Shown: positions 14,329-21,595 of the stretch, piece after piece
How the letters are laid out: each line of letters starts with the position of its first letter
Numbering within the stretch: the stretch's first letter is position 1
Source of the DNA: a bacterium
Lineage (GTDB): Bacteria; Patescibacteria; ABY1; BM507; VMTK01
Length of the DNA stretch: 22,525 nt
Direction of reading: 5' to 3'
Assembly (NCBI GenBank): GCA_030641105.1
Contig: DAOWHZ010000052.1
Span: 1 to 22,525 of the forward strand
Translations under genes and position numbers: made by a program
The notes under the pieces: model-generated
Database searches by the model: none
Told to the model about the DNA's origin: nothing
Seen by the model: the letters and a program-made list of their open reading frames with translations, nothing else

Positions 14329-14393
14329 AAATAAAAAATGAAGGCTGTAGGAACAAGGCATTGCCTTATTCCTACAGCCTTCATTTTTTATTT
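14329..14393. repeat. TAGGAAC-core palindrome, copy 3 (32-bp arms) at the end of uvrA
   Basis: Arms 14329-14360 and 14362-14393 are inverted repeats with one mismatch around a single central base. It includes the uvrA stop codon (TAA at 14390-14388). On the minus strand it ends in a T-rich tract, so it can act as the uvrA terminator. Confidence 0.92.
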
Positions 14394-17345
14394 CAACACC
14401 TTTGCTAAATATTGCCCTGTATAGCTATTTTTCTCTTTTGCCACATCCTGCGGAGCGCCAATCGCAACTATCTCGCCGCCTTTGTCACCGCCTTCTGGTC
14501 CTAAATCAATAATCCAGTCAACTGATTTTATTACATCCAGGTTATGCTCAATAATTAAAACAGTGTTGCCTTTTTCAACAAGCTTGTTTAAGATATGAAG
14601 CAGGCGCTTAATGTCGTCAAAATGCAGGCCAGTGGTTGGTTCGTCTAAGATATATAAAGTTTTGCCAGTTGCTTTGCGTGATAATTCAGTTGCCAACTTA
14701 ACTCTTTGCGCTTCGCCGCCGGACAGCGTGGTGGCGGATTGCCCTAATTTAATATAACCCAATCCAACCTCATAAAGCGTTGACAGTTTTTGATTGATGC
14801 TGGGAATGTTTTTAAAAAAATTCATAGCTTTTTCCACGGTCATATTTAAAACATCGGAAATATTTTTGCCTGTTCCGCTGCTTGCGGGGTCTTTGTAATA
14901 AATTTCCAAAGCTTCTTTATTATAGCGCTGTCCATGGCAAATCTCGCATTCAACATAAACATCAGGTAAAAACTGCATTTCAATTTTAACCAAGCCATCA
15001 CCGGAGCAGGCCTCGCAGCGGCCGCCAATTACATTAAAGGAAAAGCGTCCAGCTTTGTAGCCTCTGATTTTTGCTTCCGGCAATGTTGCAAATAATTCGC
15101 GGATCGGAGTAAAAGCGCCGGTGTAAGTAGCTGGATTAGAACGCGGGGTGCGGCCAATGGGCGACTGGTCAATATTAATAACTTTATCAATATGTCGTAA
15201 TCCATCAATGCTTTTGTGCCGGCCTGGCTGAGCTTTGGCGCGGTAAAATTTTTGGCTTAAAGCCCTGGCTAAAATATCAGTCATTAAAGTTGACTTGCCT
15301 GAACCGGAAACTCCGGTAATGGCAATAAATTTACCAAGGGGAAATTCAACATTAATGTTTTTTAAATTATGCTGGCTGGCGTTAATAATTTTAATTTTAC
15401 CGCCATTGCCCCGACGATGCTTTACGGGCGCAGGAATTAATTTTTTACCCGCTAAATATTGGCCGGTTAAAGATTTAGCTGATTTTTTAATTTGCGCTGG
15501 CGTACCTTGAGCAACAATTTTACCGCCATGTTCGCCGGCGCCGGGCCCGACATCAATAATATGATCAGCGGCCAGCATAGTAGCTTGGTCATGTTCAACC
15601 ACAATAACAGTATTGCTTAGATCGCGCAGTCTTTTCAGCGTATTAATTAGTTTATTATTATCCCTTTGATGCAAGCCAATTGACGGCTCGTCTAAAATAT
15701 AAACAACACCGACTAAAGCAGAGCCAATTTGCGTAGCCAGACGAATGCGCTGGGCTTCACCGCCGGATAAAGTATTGGCGGCGCGGTCAACCGTTAAATA
15801 ATCAAGTCCGACATTAGACAGAAAGTTAAGCCGGGCGCGAATTTCTTTAATGATTTGATTGGCAATTTTTTTATCCCGAGCTGACAGCTTTTTAGAATTA
15901 TCCAGTTCAGCAAAAAATTTTTTAGTTTGGCTGATTGCTTTGCTGCAAATTTCATAAATTGATAGGCCGTTTATCCGCACAGCCAGCATTTCCGGCTTAA
16001 GCCGCTTGCCTTTGCAGGACGGGCAGACCAGCGCGCGCATATACTGCTCAATATCTTTTCTAACATAATCAGAATCTGTCTGTTGCCAGCGCTGTTCCAA
16101 ATTCGGGATCACACCTTCAAATTCAGTTGCCAACTCGTTAGAAAAACGATCGTTGTTCCCATGGTTGCGTTCCCCGAGATTTTGCTCGGGACAGGCGGGA
16201 TAAGCATATTCGGCGCCATGGCTTTTTTTGCCAGTGCCGTACAAAACAACATCAAGCTGTTTTCTTGTTAAATCTTTAACAACAGTATTAAGATTAAAAC
16301 CGTGTTTGCCGGCCGCTGCCTCTAGAATTCGCATCAGTCCTGCTGCAGCGCCGTGGGACCACGGCTTTATAGCGCCTTGCGCAATGGTTAATCTAGGGTT
16401 AATAATTAAATCTGGATCAATCTTTTGTTTAATGCCAAGCCCGGAGCAGTTAGGGCAAGCGCCGTGCGAAGAATTAAAAGAAAAATTGCGCGGTTCAAGC
16501 TCAGGCAAATGGATGCCGCATTTGGGGCAAACAAATAATTGGGAGAATGTTTTTTCCTGAAGGCAATCGTAGGAACGAGGCATTGCCTCGTTCCTACGAT
16601 TGCCTTCAGGGAAAATGGTCACTAACCCATTAGCCAAATCCAATGCTTTTTCTATGTCTTTAGTTAGGCAGGCAAGATTTTCTTTGTTTTTTGTTACTTT
16701 TAATCTATTAATTATAATATCAACATTGTGTTTTTTTTGTTTGTCAACTTTTATATCTTCAACTTCTTCCAATGTGTAAATATGATTGTCAAATCTGACA
16801 TGGGAGTAACCGGCTTTGGCAATGCCGTCTAAAATATTTTTATGCTCTCCTTTTTTGTCTTTAATTATTGGCGCAAGTATTATTATGTCCAAATTTGAAA
16901 ATGAGCTGATAATTTGATCAACTATTTTATCAAGAGAATGCTGTTTGATTTTTTGTCCGCACTTAGGACAATGCGGCACGCCAATGCGGGCAAACAGCAA
17001 ACGCAAATAATCGTAGATTTCCGTAACTGTGCCTACAGTGGAGCGGGGATTGTGCATTGCGGATTTTTGATCAATGGAAATAGCCGGCGACAAACCTTCA
17101 ATTGAATCAACATCAGGCTTATCCATTAAGCCAACAAATTGGCGGGCATAAGCGGATAAAGATTCCACATATCGCCGCTGGCCTTCAGCGTAAATTGTAT
17201 CAAAAGCTAAACTGGACTTGCCTGAACCTGATAAACCTGTAATTACCACGAATTTATCGCGCGGAATTTCCACATTAATATTTTTTAAATTATGAACTCG
17301 GGCGCCTTTTATTTTGATTGAATTTGAATTATTTGTTTTTGGCAT
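14388..17345 (-). CDS. uvrA: Excinuclease ABC subunit A (UvrA) with translated palindromes
   Basis: Damage-recognition ATPase of nucleotide excision repair; it loads UvrB. The 985 residues contain both ABC modules: Walker A GLSGSGKS (37-44) and GVSGSGKST, two LSGGEAQR signatures, [13 protein letters not shown] and [13 protein letters not shown], plus Cys pairs of the zinc modules (CPKCG twice, [32 protein letters not shown]). It is longer than the usual about 940 residues. Residues 246-263 ([18 protein letters not shown]) are the exact translation of a 55-base perfect palindrome placed between the DNA-binding region and the second CPKCG. A second extra stretch (about [15 protein letters not shown]) holds a small hairpin ahead of [12 protein letters not shown]. 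All catalytic motifs survive, so the protein is probably functional. Transcription diverges from the 17681 gene; the start has no Shine-Dalgarno site. Confidence 0.98.
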   Translation of the reverse strand: MPKTNNSNSIKIKGARVHNLKNINVEIPRDKFVVITGLSGSGKSSLAFDTIYAEGQRRYVESLSAYARQFVGLMDKPDVDSIEGLSPAISIDQKSAMHNPRSTVGTVTEIYDYLRLLFARIGVPHCPKCGQKIKQHSLDKIVDQIISSFSNLDIIILAPIIKDKKGEHKNILDGIAKAGYSHVRFDNHIYTLEEVEDIKVDKQKKHNVDIIINRLKVTKNKENLACLTKDIEKALDLANGLVTIFPEGNRRNEAMPRSYDCLQEKTFSQLFVCPKCGIHLPELEPRNFSFNSSHGACPNCSGLGIKQKIDPDLIINPRLTIAQGAIKPWSHGAAAGLMRILEAAAGKHGFNLNTVVKDLTRKQLDVVLYGTGKKSHGAEYAYPACPEQNLGERNHGNNDRFSNELATEFEGVIPNLEQRWQQTDSDYVRKDIEQYMRALVCPSCKGKRLKPEMLAVRINGLSIYEICSKAISQTKKFFAELDNSKKLSARDKKIANQIIKEIRARLNFLSNVGLDYLTVDRAANTLSGGEAQRIRLATQIGSALVGVVYILDEPSIGLHQRDNNKLINTLKRLRDLSNTVIVVEHDQATMLAADHIIDVGPGAGEHGGKIVAQGTPAQIKKSAKSLTGQYLAGKKLIPAPVKHRRGNGGKIKIINASQHNLKNINVEFPLGKFIAITGVSGSGKSTLMTDILARALSQKFYRAKAQPGRHKSIDGLRHIDKVINIDQSPIGRTPRSNPATYTGAFTPIRELFATLPEAKIRGYKAGRFSFNVIGGRCEACSGDGLVKIEMQFLPDVYVECEICHGQRYNKEALEIYYKDPASSGTGKNISDVLNMTVEKAMNFFKNIPSINQKLSTLYEVGLGYIKLGQSATTLSGGEAQRVKLATELSRKATGKTLYILDEPTTGLHFDDIKRLLHILNKLVEKGNTVLIIEHNLDVIKSVDWIIDLGPEGGDKGGEIVAIGAPQDVAKEKNSYTGQYLAKVLK
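16173..16190. repeat. Small hairpin element inside uvrA
   Basis: CCCGAG-ATTTTG-CTCGGG followed by ACAGGCGGGA. It is translated in the extra segment before FEGVIPN, where other UvrA proteins have a shorter linker. Probably a second translated element, but the boundaries are unclear. Confidence 0.5.
16556..16610. repeat. 55-bp perfect palindrome (TAGGAAC core, copy 4) translated within uvrA
   Basis: Two 27-base arms are exact reverse complements around one central T (16583). The TAGGAACGAGGCA core matches the intergenic copies at 13942 and 14329. Outer arms (CCTGAAGGCAATCG) are specific to this site. On the coding strand the palindrome begins exactly on a codon boundary and supplies 18 residues. 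Confidence 0.95.
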
Positions 17346-17352
17346 ATTAGAT

Positions 17353-17418
17353 AGAATTAAAAATTAAGAATTAAAAATTAAGAAAAATTTACCTTAATTC
17401 GTAATTCTTAATTCTTTT
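17353..17418. repeat. Word-palindrome (AATTAAGA words) upstream of uvrA
   Basis: The left arm has AGAATTAAAAATTAAG twice in tandem. The right arm (17392-17418) carries CTTAATTC and TTCTTAATTCTT words, its reverse complement. It lies directly upstream of the uvrA start. Confidence 0.75.
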
Positions 17419-17465
17419 AATAATGCAATTCATTATACAGGAAATTTTTGATTATGGCAAGTGTT

Positions 17466-17494
17466 TTGACGGATTTTTGTTCTTGTGATAAGTT
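17466..17494 (+). promoter_or_regulatory. Promoter of the leader upstream of the 17681 gene
   Basis: TTGACG (17466-17471), a 17-base spacer and TAAGTT (17489-17494), overlapping TTAAAAT. AATCAGGAGTAAAA follows, also found downstream of the promoter at 20193. The 335-base gap 17346-17680 holds this leader, the word-palindrome and a second promoter. Confidence 0.55.
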
Positions 17495-17561
17495 AAAATC
17501 AGGAGTAAAAAAATTTTTAGATTAATATAAAATAACCAAAAATAAAAAAGGAGGAAAATTT

Positions 17562-17578
17562 AGCTCTTTGAAAATTGA
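17562..17578 (+). promoter_or_regulatory. boxA-like antitermination motif
   Basis: AGCTCTTTGAAAATTGA resembles the NusB/NusE boxA of rRNA leaders (TGCTCTTTGAAAA type). It is preceded by AAAAGGAGGAAAA with no start codon in range. No rRNA gene follows; the next gene encodes an anchored protein. Confidence 0.5.
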
Positions 17579-17603
17579 ATTATGCGGCAAAAGCAATGTT
17601 ATT

Positions 17604-17631
17604 TTGATTTTAATGTTAAATCAGCTATAAT
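17604..17631 (+). promoter_or_regulatory. Second promoter upstream of the 17681 gene
   Basis: TTGATT (17604-17609), a 16-base spacer and TATAAT (17626-17631), about 50 bases before ATG 17681. Confidence 0.55.
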
Positions 17632-17680
17632 AAAAAAAGAGGGTAATAGCTAATTTAATTATTTAAAACATAACAACTTT

Positions 17681-18298
17681 ATGTCTAAGAAAAACATTTT
17701 ATTATTACTGTTAGTAGCAGTAGTGGTTGTTACAGTCTTTGCTTTTATTGTTGTGAAATCAACAAAACCAAAAGGAGGTGAGATATTAAAACAGCAAAGC
17801 CAAGTAAACCCTGATAATGAAAAGGAGGTTGATATAAGTGATTGGAAAGTTTACAGGAATGAGGAGTATGGGTTTGAGGTGGATTATCCGTCAAAGTTTA
17901 TAGCGAAAGATTGGGCGCATAAAACCCCAAATAATTTATTGTTGTTATGTATAGGTGAAAATAAAGATATTTTTGATAGTGTAGTTTCTATTAAGATTGA
18001 AAAGGATTTAAATAGTTTTGGACCTAAAGCAATATGGCCGTTCAGCATTGAAGATAAAAATTTAAATTTAGAAGAGACAACAATTGGCAAAGAAAATTAT
18101 TTAGCCAAAAAATTTTCCTTAAAACATTCTGCTTCGGAAGATGCAATGAGTATGGGGATAGGCAAATTAAATTTTGTTAATTATTTTATTGAACATTCTG
18201 GATTATTGTATCAAATTCATTACAATAAAGTTGGTGATTTAGATGAAGATAGTTTTAATAACATTCTTGCAAGCTTTAAATTTACAAATAGAAAGTAA
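17681..18298 (+). CDS. Membrane-anchored PsbP-like protein of unknown function
   Basis: Residues 5-26 form one transmembrane anchor (ILLLLLVAVVVVTVFAFIVV), followed by a Lys/Gln/Asn linker. The extracytoplasmic domain of about 150 residues begins with DWKVYRNEEYGFEVDYPSKF, a start typical of PsbP-like domains in Patescibacteria, and ends with DEDSFNNILASFKFTNR. No catalytic motif is visible; a ligand-binding or envelope role is possible but not shown. The linker DNA contains two exact AAAGGAGGT sequences (17771-17779, 17821-17829) that do not serve any in-frame start I can find. The start ATG has no Shine-Dalgarno site but two promoters and a boxA-like element lie upstream. It is followed after 67 bases by the peptidase gene, probably in the same transcript. 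Confidence 0.7.
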   Translation: MSKKNILLLLLVAVVVVTVFAFIVVKSTKPKGGEILKQQSQVNPDNEKEVDISDWKVYRNEEYGFEVDYPSKFIAKDWAHKTPNNLLLLCIGENKDIFDSVVSIKIEKDLNSFGPKAIWPFSIEDKNLNLEETTIGKENYLAKKFSLKHSASEDAMSMGIGKLNFVNYFIEHSGLLYQIHYNKVGDLDEDSFNNILASFKFTNRK

Positions 18299-18354
18299 TT
18301 GTTTTTTTGTTGTATTATTTGGTAATTAGCTACTTGGCAAAAATTTTAAGAAAC

Positions 18355-18360
18355 GGAGGT
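18355..18360 (+). promoter_or_regulatory. Ribosome binding site next to an ATGTAATG start
   Basis: GGAGGT lies 5 bases before ATG 18366. An ATG directly abutting it (18361) is followed at once by TAA, giving a start-stop overlapping the real start. Confidence 0.75.
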
Positions 18361-18365
18361 ATGTA

Positions 18366-20123
18366 ATGAAAAAGATAGCTATTAGTATAATTTGTTTGGT
18401 AATGGTATTATTTTTTCATTCAGAAATTGTTTTTGGGATTCAATTACCACTGGAGATGGACATTGAAAAATGGAAATCTAAAACAACACAAGTATTTGGT
18501 AATGATAACGATTATATGAAAGGTTATCACCTAGGCGATGATATTAATGTTAGCGCAGGGATTAAAATTCGTCCTATTGCAAAAGGAGTTGTCAAATACG
18601 TGGGAGATCATCCTGGACCTGATAATTATGGCGGTATGTATATTATTGAACATCCTTTGCCAGACGGAGAAACAGTCTGCGCGGTTTATGCCCATCTTAA
18701 TTTTAGCAGCTTTACAAAAACCGCAGGAGATCAAGTAGAGAAAGAAGACTGTTTAGGGGAAATTGGCACATTTGCCCAAAATGGCGGATGGTCTGAGCAT
18801 TTACATTTCGGAATAAGAAAAGGCGGATATATTAGCGGTAACTATTATTATATGCATAAGCCAAATGGTACATGGAAATGGTATTGGGCCTATGTAGGAT
18901 ATACTAGAAATTCAAACTTAACAGCCAATAAAACCCCTGAAGATCAGCCAAATTATGATATTACTCATAAAATGATGAAAGATGACTGGTATGATCCTAC
19001 GGATTTCATTCAATCCCACCAATCCGCCCCCACCCGCTTCATGGACTTTGAAGATGGAGTTGACGAAGCAACTATCAAAAGCAACATCCCCGGAATAATT
19101 TTTACAACCACTCAAGGACATGACTGGATATACGGAGATTGGCGCGCGGGCTACAACGGACCATATCCTGACGGAGCATATTACAGCAACGGCCATTTTT
19201 TTGCTTGGTTAGGACCCAATCAAGGCGCAGGCAGGATAGATTTTACAGGAGCAACCGCCACTTATCTGTCTGTCTTAACAAGCACCGCCTCTGGTTTAAC
19301 CATGGATGCTTATGATAGTGATAACAATTGGCTGGCAAACAGCGGATGGGCAGATAGCAATATTAACACAGGCGAGATGACCAAACTGACTGTCGCCGCT
19401 CCGAACATGGCGTATGTATTGGTTCATGACACTGGAAATCGCTGGCTGATTGACGATTTGGAAATAGGAGATCTATTAGCAGAGGCCAAAGCATATTTGC
19501 CGGCAGGTTTTTTATCTGAATACGAAGACCTTGACACTTTGGATCAAAATCAACCAAAATGGAAAACATTTTTTAATAAAATATACCAGACATTAAAAAT
19601 AATATTGGGCTGGGGCGGCAGTGAATTATCCATTCAAATCTATAAACCGGACGGAACCCTGCATAATGAATATCAATCTAAAGAATCCCCTATTATTATA
19701 GATATTCCAAACGCAGAGCCGGGACTATGGGAATTTAAGATTACTGCTGTGAATGTTCCGAATAATGATTATCCGTTTGCTTTAGTTGTGGGAGCGTTGG
19801 ATGACACAATGCCTCCGATTATAACACTCTCGGTCAGTCCGGATACACTCTGGCCGCCTAACCATAAAATGGTTCTTATCACACCTGTGATAACAGCAAC
19901 TGATAATTGTGATCCTGATCCTGTTATTGAATTAACATCAATCACAATGAGTGAAGGCGAAGATGATGATATTCAAGTTGACGAAGATGGCAATATCTAT
20001 CTCCGGGCTGAAAGATTAGGAACCGGCGACGGCAGGATTTATATTATCACCTACACTGCCACTGACGTATCCGGCAATAGCGCTTCTGCCAGCGCTGCTG
20101 TAACAGTGCCGCATAATCAATAA
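18366..20123 (+). CDS. Secreted M23 (LytM-type) peptidase with C-terminal adhesion-like domains
   Basis: Exported peptidoglycan endopeptidase candidate. A signal peptide (residues 1-24) is followed by an M23 domain with all ligands: H55-x3-D59 (YHLGDD), YAHL (H110) and HLHFG (H145, H147). It also has the usual AKGVVKYVG and GDQVEKEDCLGEIG strands. After TDFIQSHQSAPTRF come a jelly-roll-like domain (FEDGVDEATIKS...WLIDDLEIGD, about 225-370), a Ppc/pre-peptidase-like segment (about 410-475) and an HYR/Ig-like domain ending in TYTATDVSGNSASASAAV. From about base 19020 the DNA becomes clearly richer in G and C than the M23 part (33 of 60 in the 19141 line, 20 of 60 in the 18481 line). This suggests the C-terminal domains came from elsewhere. 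A terminator follows. Confidence 0.88.
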   Translation: MKKIAISIICLVMVLFFHSEIVFGIQLPLEMDIEKWKSKTTQVFGNDNDYMKGYHLGDDINVSAGIKIRPIAKGVVKYVGDHPGPDNYGGMYIIEHPLPDGETVCAVYAHLNFSSFTKTAGDQVEKEDCLGEIGTFAQNGGWSEHLHFGIRKGGYISGNYYYMHKPNGTWKWYWAYVGYTRNSNLTANKTPEDQPNYDITHKMMKDDWYDPTDFIQSHQSAPTRFMDFEDGVDEATIKSNIPGIIFTTTQGHDWIYGDWRAGYNGPYPDGAYYSNGHFFAWLGPNQGAGRIDFTGATATYLSVLTSTASGLTMDAYDSDNNWLANSGWADSNINTGEMTKLTVAAPNMAYVLVHDTGNRWLIDDLEIGDLLAEAKAYLPAGFLSEYEDLDTLDQNQPKWKTFFNKIYQTLKIILGWGGSELSIQIYKPDGTLHNEYQSKESPIIIDIPNAEPGLWEFKITAVNVPNNDYPFALVVGALDDTMPPIITLSVSPDTLWPPNHKMVLITPVITATDNCDPDPVIELTSITMSEGEDDDIQVDEDGNIYLRAERLGTGDGRIYIITYTATDVSGNSASASAAVTVPHNQ

Positions 20124-20147
20124 TAACAAATTTACATAATTTTTTAG

Positions 20148-20178
20148 GGCGGAGCCAGCAATGGTTCTGCCTTTTTTT
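20148..20178 (+). terminator. Rho-independent terminator after the M23 gene
   Basis: GGCGGAGCC/GGTTCTGCC pair over nine positions (two G-U) around AGCAAT, followed by seven T. Confidence 0.85.
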
Positions 20179-20192
20179 GTGTGAGAGAGGTT

Positions 20193-20221
20193 TTGACAAC
20201 CATTAAATTTTTTGCTATTAT
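20193..20221 (+). promoter_or_regulatory. Near-consensus sigma70 promoter
   Basis: TTGACA (20193-20198), exactly 17 bases, then TATTAT (20216-20221). A 150-base leader follows, starting with AATTAGGAGTAAAA as in the 17466 leader. Confidence 0.75.
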
Positions 20222-20301
20222 AAAAATATTAAATTAGGAGTAAAATTTTATATAATTTTAAAGTAAATTTGCTAAAATAAAAACATATAAACAATTAACA
20301 T

Positions 20302-20333
20302 TGATCTTTGAAAAACTGCTCTGTTTCAGAGCA
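20302..20333 (+). promoter_or_regulatory. boxA-like motif plus small hairpin in the leader
   Basis: TGATCTTTGAAAAACTG (20302-20318), the boxA-like sequence also present at 17562, runs directly into a hairpin TGCTCTG-TTT-CAGAGCA (20317-20333). An A run rather than a T run follows, so it is not a terminator on this strand. Confidence 0.5.
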
Positions 20334-20371
20334 AAAAATACAATAAAAAAATTTGAGAGGAGGGGAAGAGG

Positions 20372-21502
20372 ATGGGAAAGATAATAAAAAATATAGATAA
20401 GGTTGATAGTGTAACTTCAGATGGCGAGAATGTTGATTTTGGACCAAAAATAAGAGTGGCCGGTAATTTAATTATGCCGGATAAATTTAGGGATAAGGAT
20501 TTTGTTAATGTGCCTGCAGTGGAAGTGGAAGTAGAGAAAAAAGAAAAAAAGGTAGAAGTGTTAAAAAATTTTAAAAGATGGACAACTAGTCATATCAGAA
20601 GAATCGGTTTACTAATTTTAAATTTCTTTTTTAATTATGATTGGGTTTTTGCAGTAGTGGGCAAATTTAACCATTGGTTCTCATTTTTAAATTCTGTTTT
20701 TGTGGCATATCCAGCTACAGAAAAATATGCTCTTGCTTATGTTTATCGCAGGCATTGGCGTAAAATGCAATGGTTGCCGCGACCAGTTGGAATTTTTAAG
20801 CAAGATGGCAAGTGGGGGCTGATGACAGTAATTTCCTCCACTGAAAAAGATTTTTGTAGTATAGAAAACGTTGAAAACCTTAAGGTTCTAGTGGAAAGAA
20901 CTGAAAGAATTCGCCAATTACTTAATGCTAAACAAAAAACTTTTGCTGGAATTTTACCCGGAGTTTTTTTTACTAAGCGATTGATAAGAGAAACCATTGA
21001 GGCTGATGTTACAGTTGAAGTAGTTATGAGAGCAGAAGAAAAGGTAAGAGAAATTGAAAAATATCCCAAAGAAATTCCACTAATCATCCTTGGAGGGAAA
21101 GGATTTATTGGTCGCAGATTAATTAAACGGTTATCTAAGACTAAACGCGATATTTACTGTATTGATGTAAATAATAGTGGCGCTAACGCTAATTTTAAAG
21201 ATTGGCCCAATAACATTAGACAGAAGAAAGCCGCAATTCTTATTAATTTAACAAGGAAAGCGGTCTTATCTTACTATGTTAATTTATTTTGGCCGGGATT
21301 AGTACTTCTTAATGAAGTATATCCAGAACCAACAGAAAAGGAATTAGAGATACTAAATAAAATTGGGAGTTCCGCATATCATATTGTAGGTGTTAAAGCA
21401 AAATCATTTCCATCTTTTCCAAAAATTTATAAAGGAGGAATACCTTGTTGTGCCGCGTGGAGTTCAGGGAACATAGATGTTATTATTAAGAAAATAAATT
21501 GA
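20372..21502 (+). CDS. Rossmann-fold, NAD(P)-binding-like protein of unknown function
   Basis: 376 residues, no signal peptide. The first 70 are a charged leader (VEVEVEKKEKKVEV). A middle region has YPATEKYALAYVYRRHWRKM and AKQKTFAGILPGVFFTKRLI. The C-terminal half starts with the dinucleotide-binding strand-loop-helix PLIILGGKGFIGRRLIKRL (G-G-x-G-x-x-G, about residues 245-263), then IYCIDV, AAILINLTRKAV and LLNEVYPEPTEKELEIL. The order 'AGILPG' then Rossmann resembles acyl-ACP reductase-type and shikimate dehydrogenase-like proteins, but a conserved active-site Cys or Lys cannot be assigned, so no reaction is proposed. The start is fixed by AGGAGGGG (20358-20365). It has its own promoter, leader and terminator, so it is monocistronic. 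Confidence 0.65.
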   Translation: MGKIIKNIDKVDSVTSDGENVDFGPKIRVAGNLIMPDKFRDKDFVNVPAVEVEVEKKEKKVEVLKNFKRWTTSHIRRIGLLILNFFFNYDWVFAVVGKFNHWFSFLNSVFVAYPATEKYALAYVYRRHWRKMQWLPRPVGIFKQDGKWGLMTVISSTEKDFCSIENVENLKVLVERTERIRQLLNAKQKTFAGILPGVFFTKRLIRETIEADVTVEVVMRAEEKVREIEKYPKEIPLIILGGKGFIGRRLIKRLSKTKRDIYCIDVNNSGANANFKDWPNNIRQKKAAILINLTRKAVLSYYVNLFWPGLVLLNEVYPEPTEKELEILNKIGSSAYHIVGVKAKSFPSFPKIYKGGIPCCAAWSSGNIDVIIKKIN

Positions 21503-21503
21503 T

Positions 21504-21535
21504 AAGGGTATATCGATTAGATATACCCTTTTTCT
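21504..21535 (+). terminator. Rho-independent terminator
   Basis: AAGGGTATATC (21504-21514) and GATATACCCTT (21520-21530) form an 11-base-pair perfect stem with a 5-base loop, followed by TTTCTTTTT. Confidence 0.88.
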
Positions 21536-21595
21536 TTTTAGAAAAATTATGGTAAAATAAAATAAACAATTTAAAAAGTTTTAATTTGAATATAT

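Noticed and set aside
14157..14384. 75-residue minus-strand reading frame downstream of uvrA
   Set aside because: It is made of the two arms of a terminator and a TAGGAAC palindrome, has no ribosome site and no family resemblance.
16083..16560. Plus-strand reading frames opposite uvrA
   Set aside because: They are shadows of uvrA codons; the minus strand carries intact UvrA motifs throughout.
17562..17578. Start of an rRNA operon, suggested by the boxA-like sequence
   Set aside because: No rRNA sequence follows; a protein gene does.
17582..17653. Possible 23-codon leader peptide starting at ATG 17582
   Set aside because: The only Shine-Dalgarno (17550) is about 28 bases away, the composition is unremarkable, and a promoter overlaps the frame.
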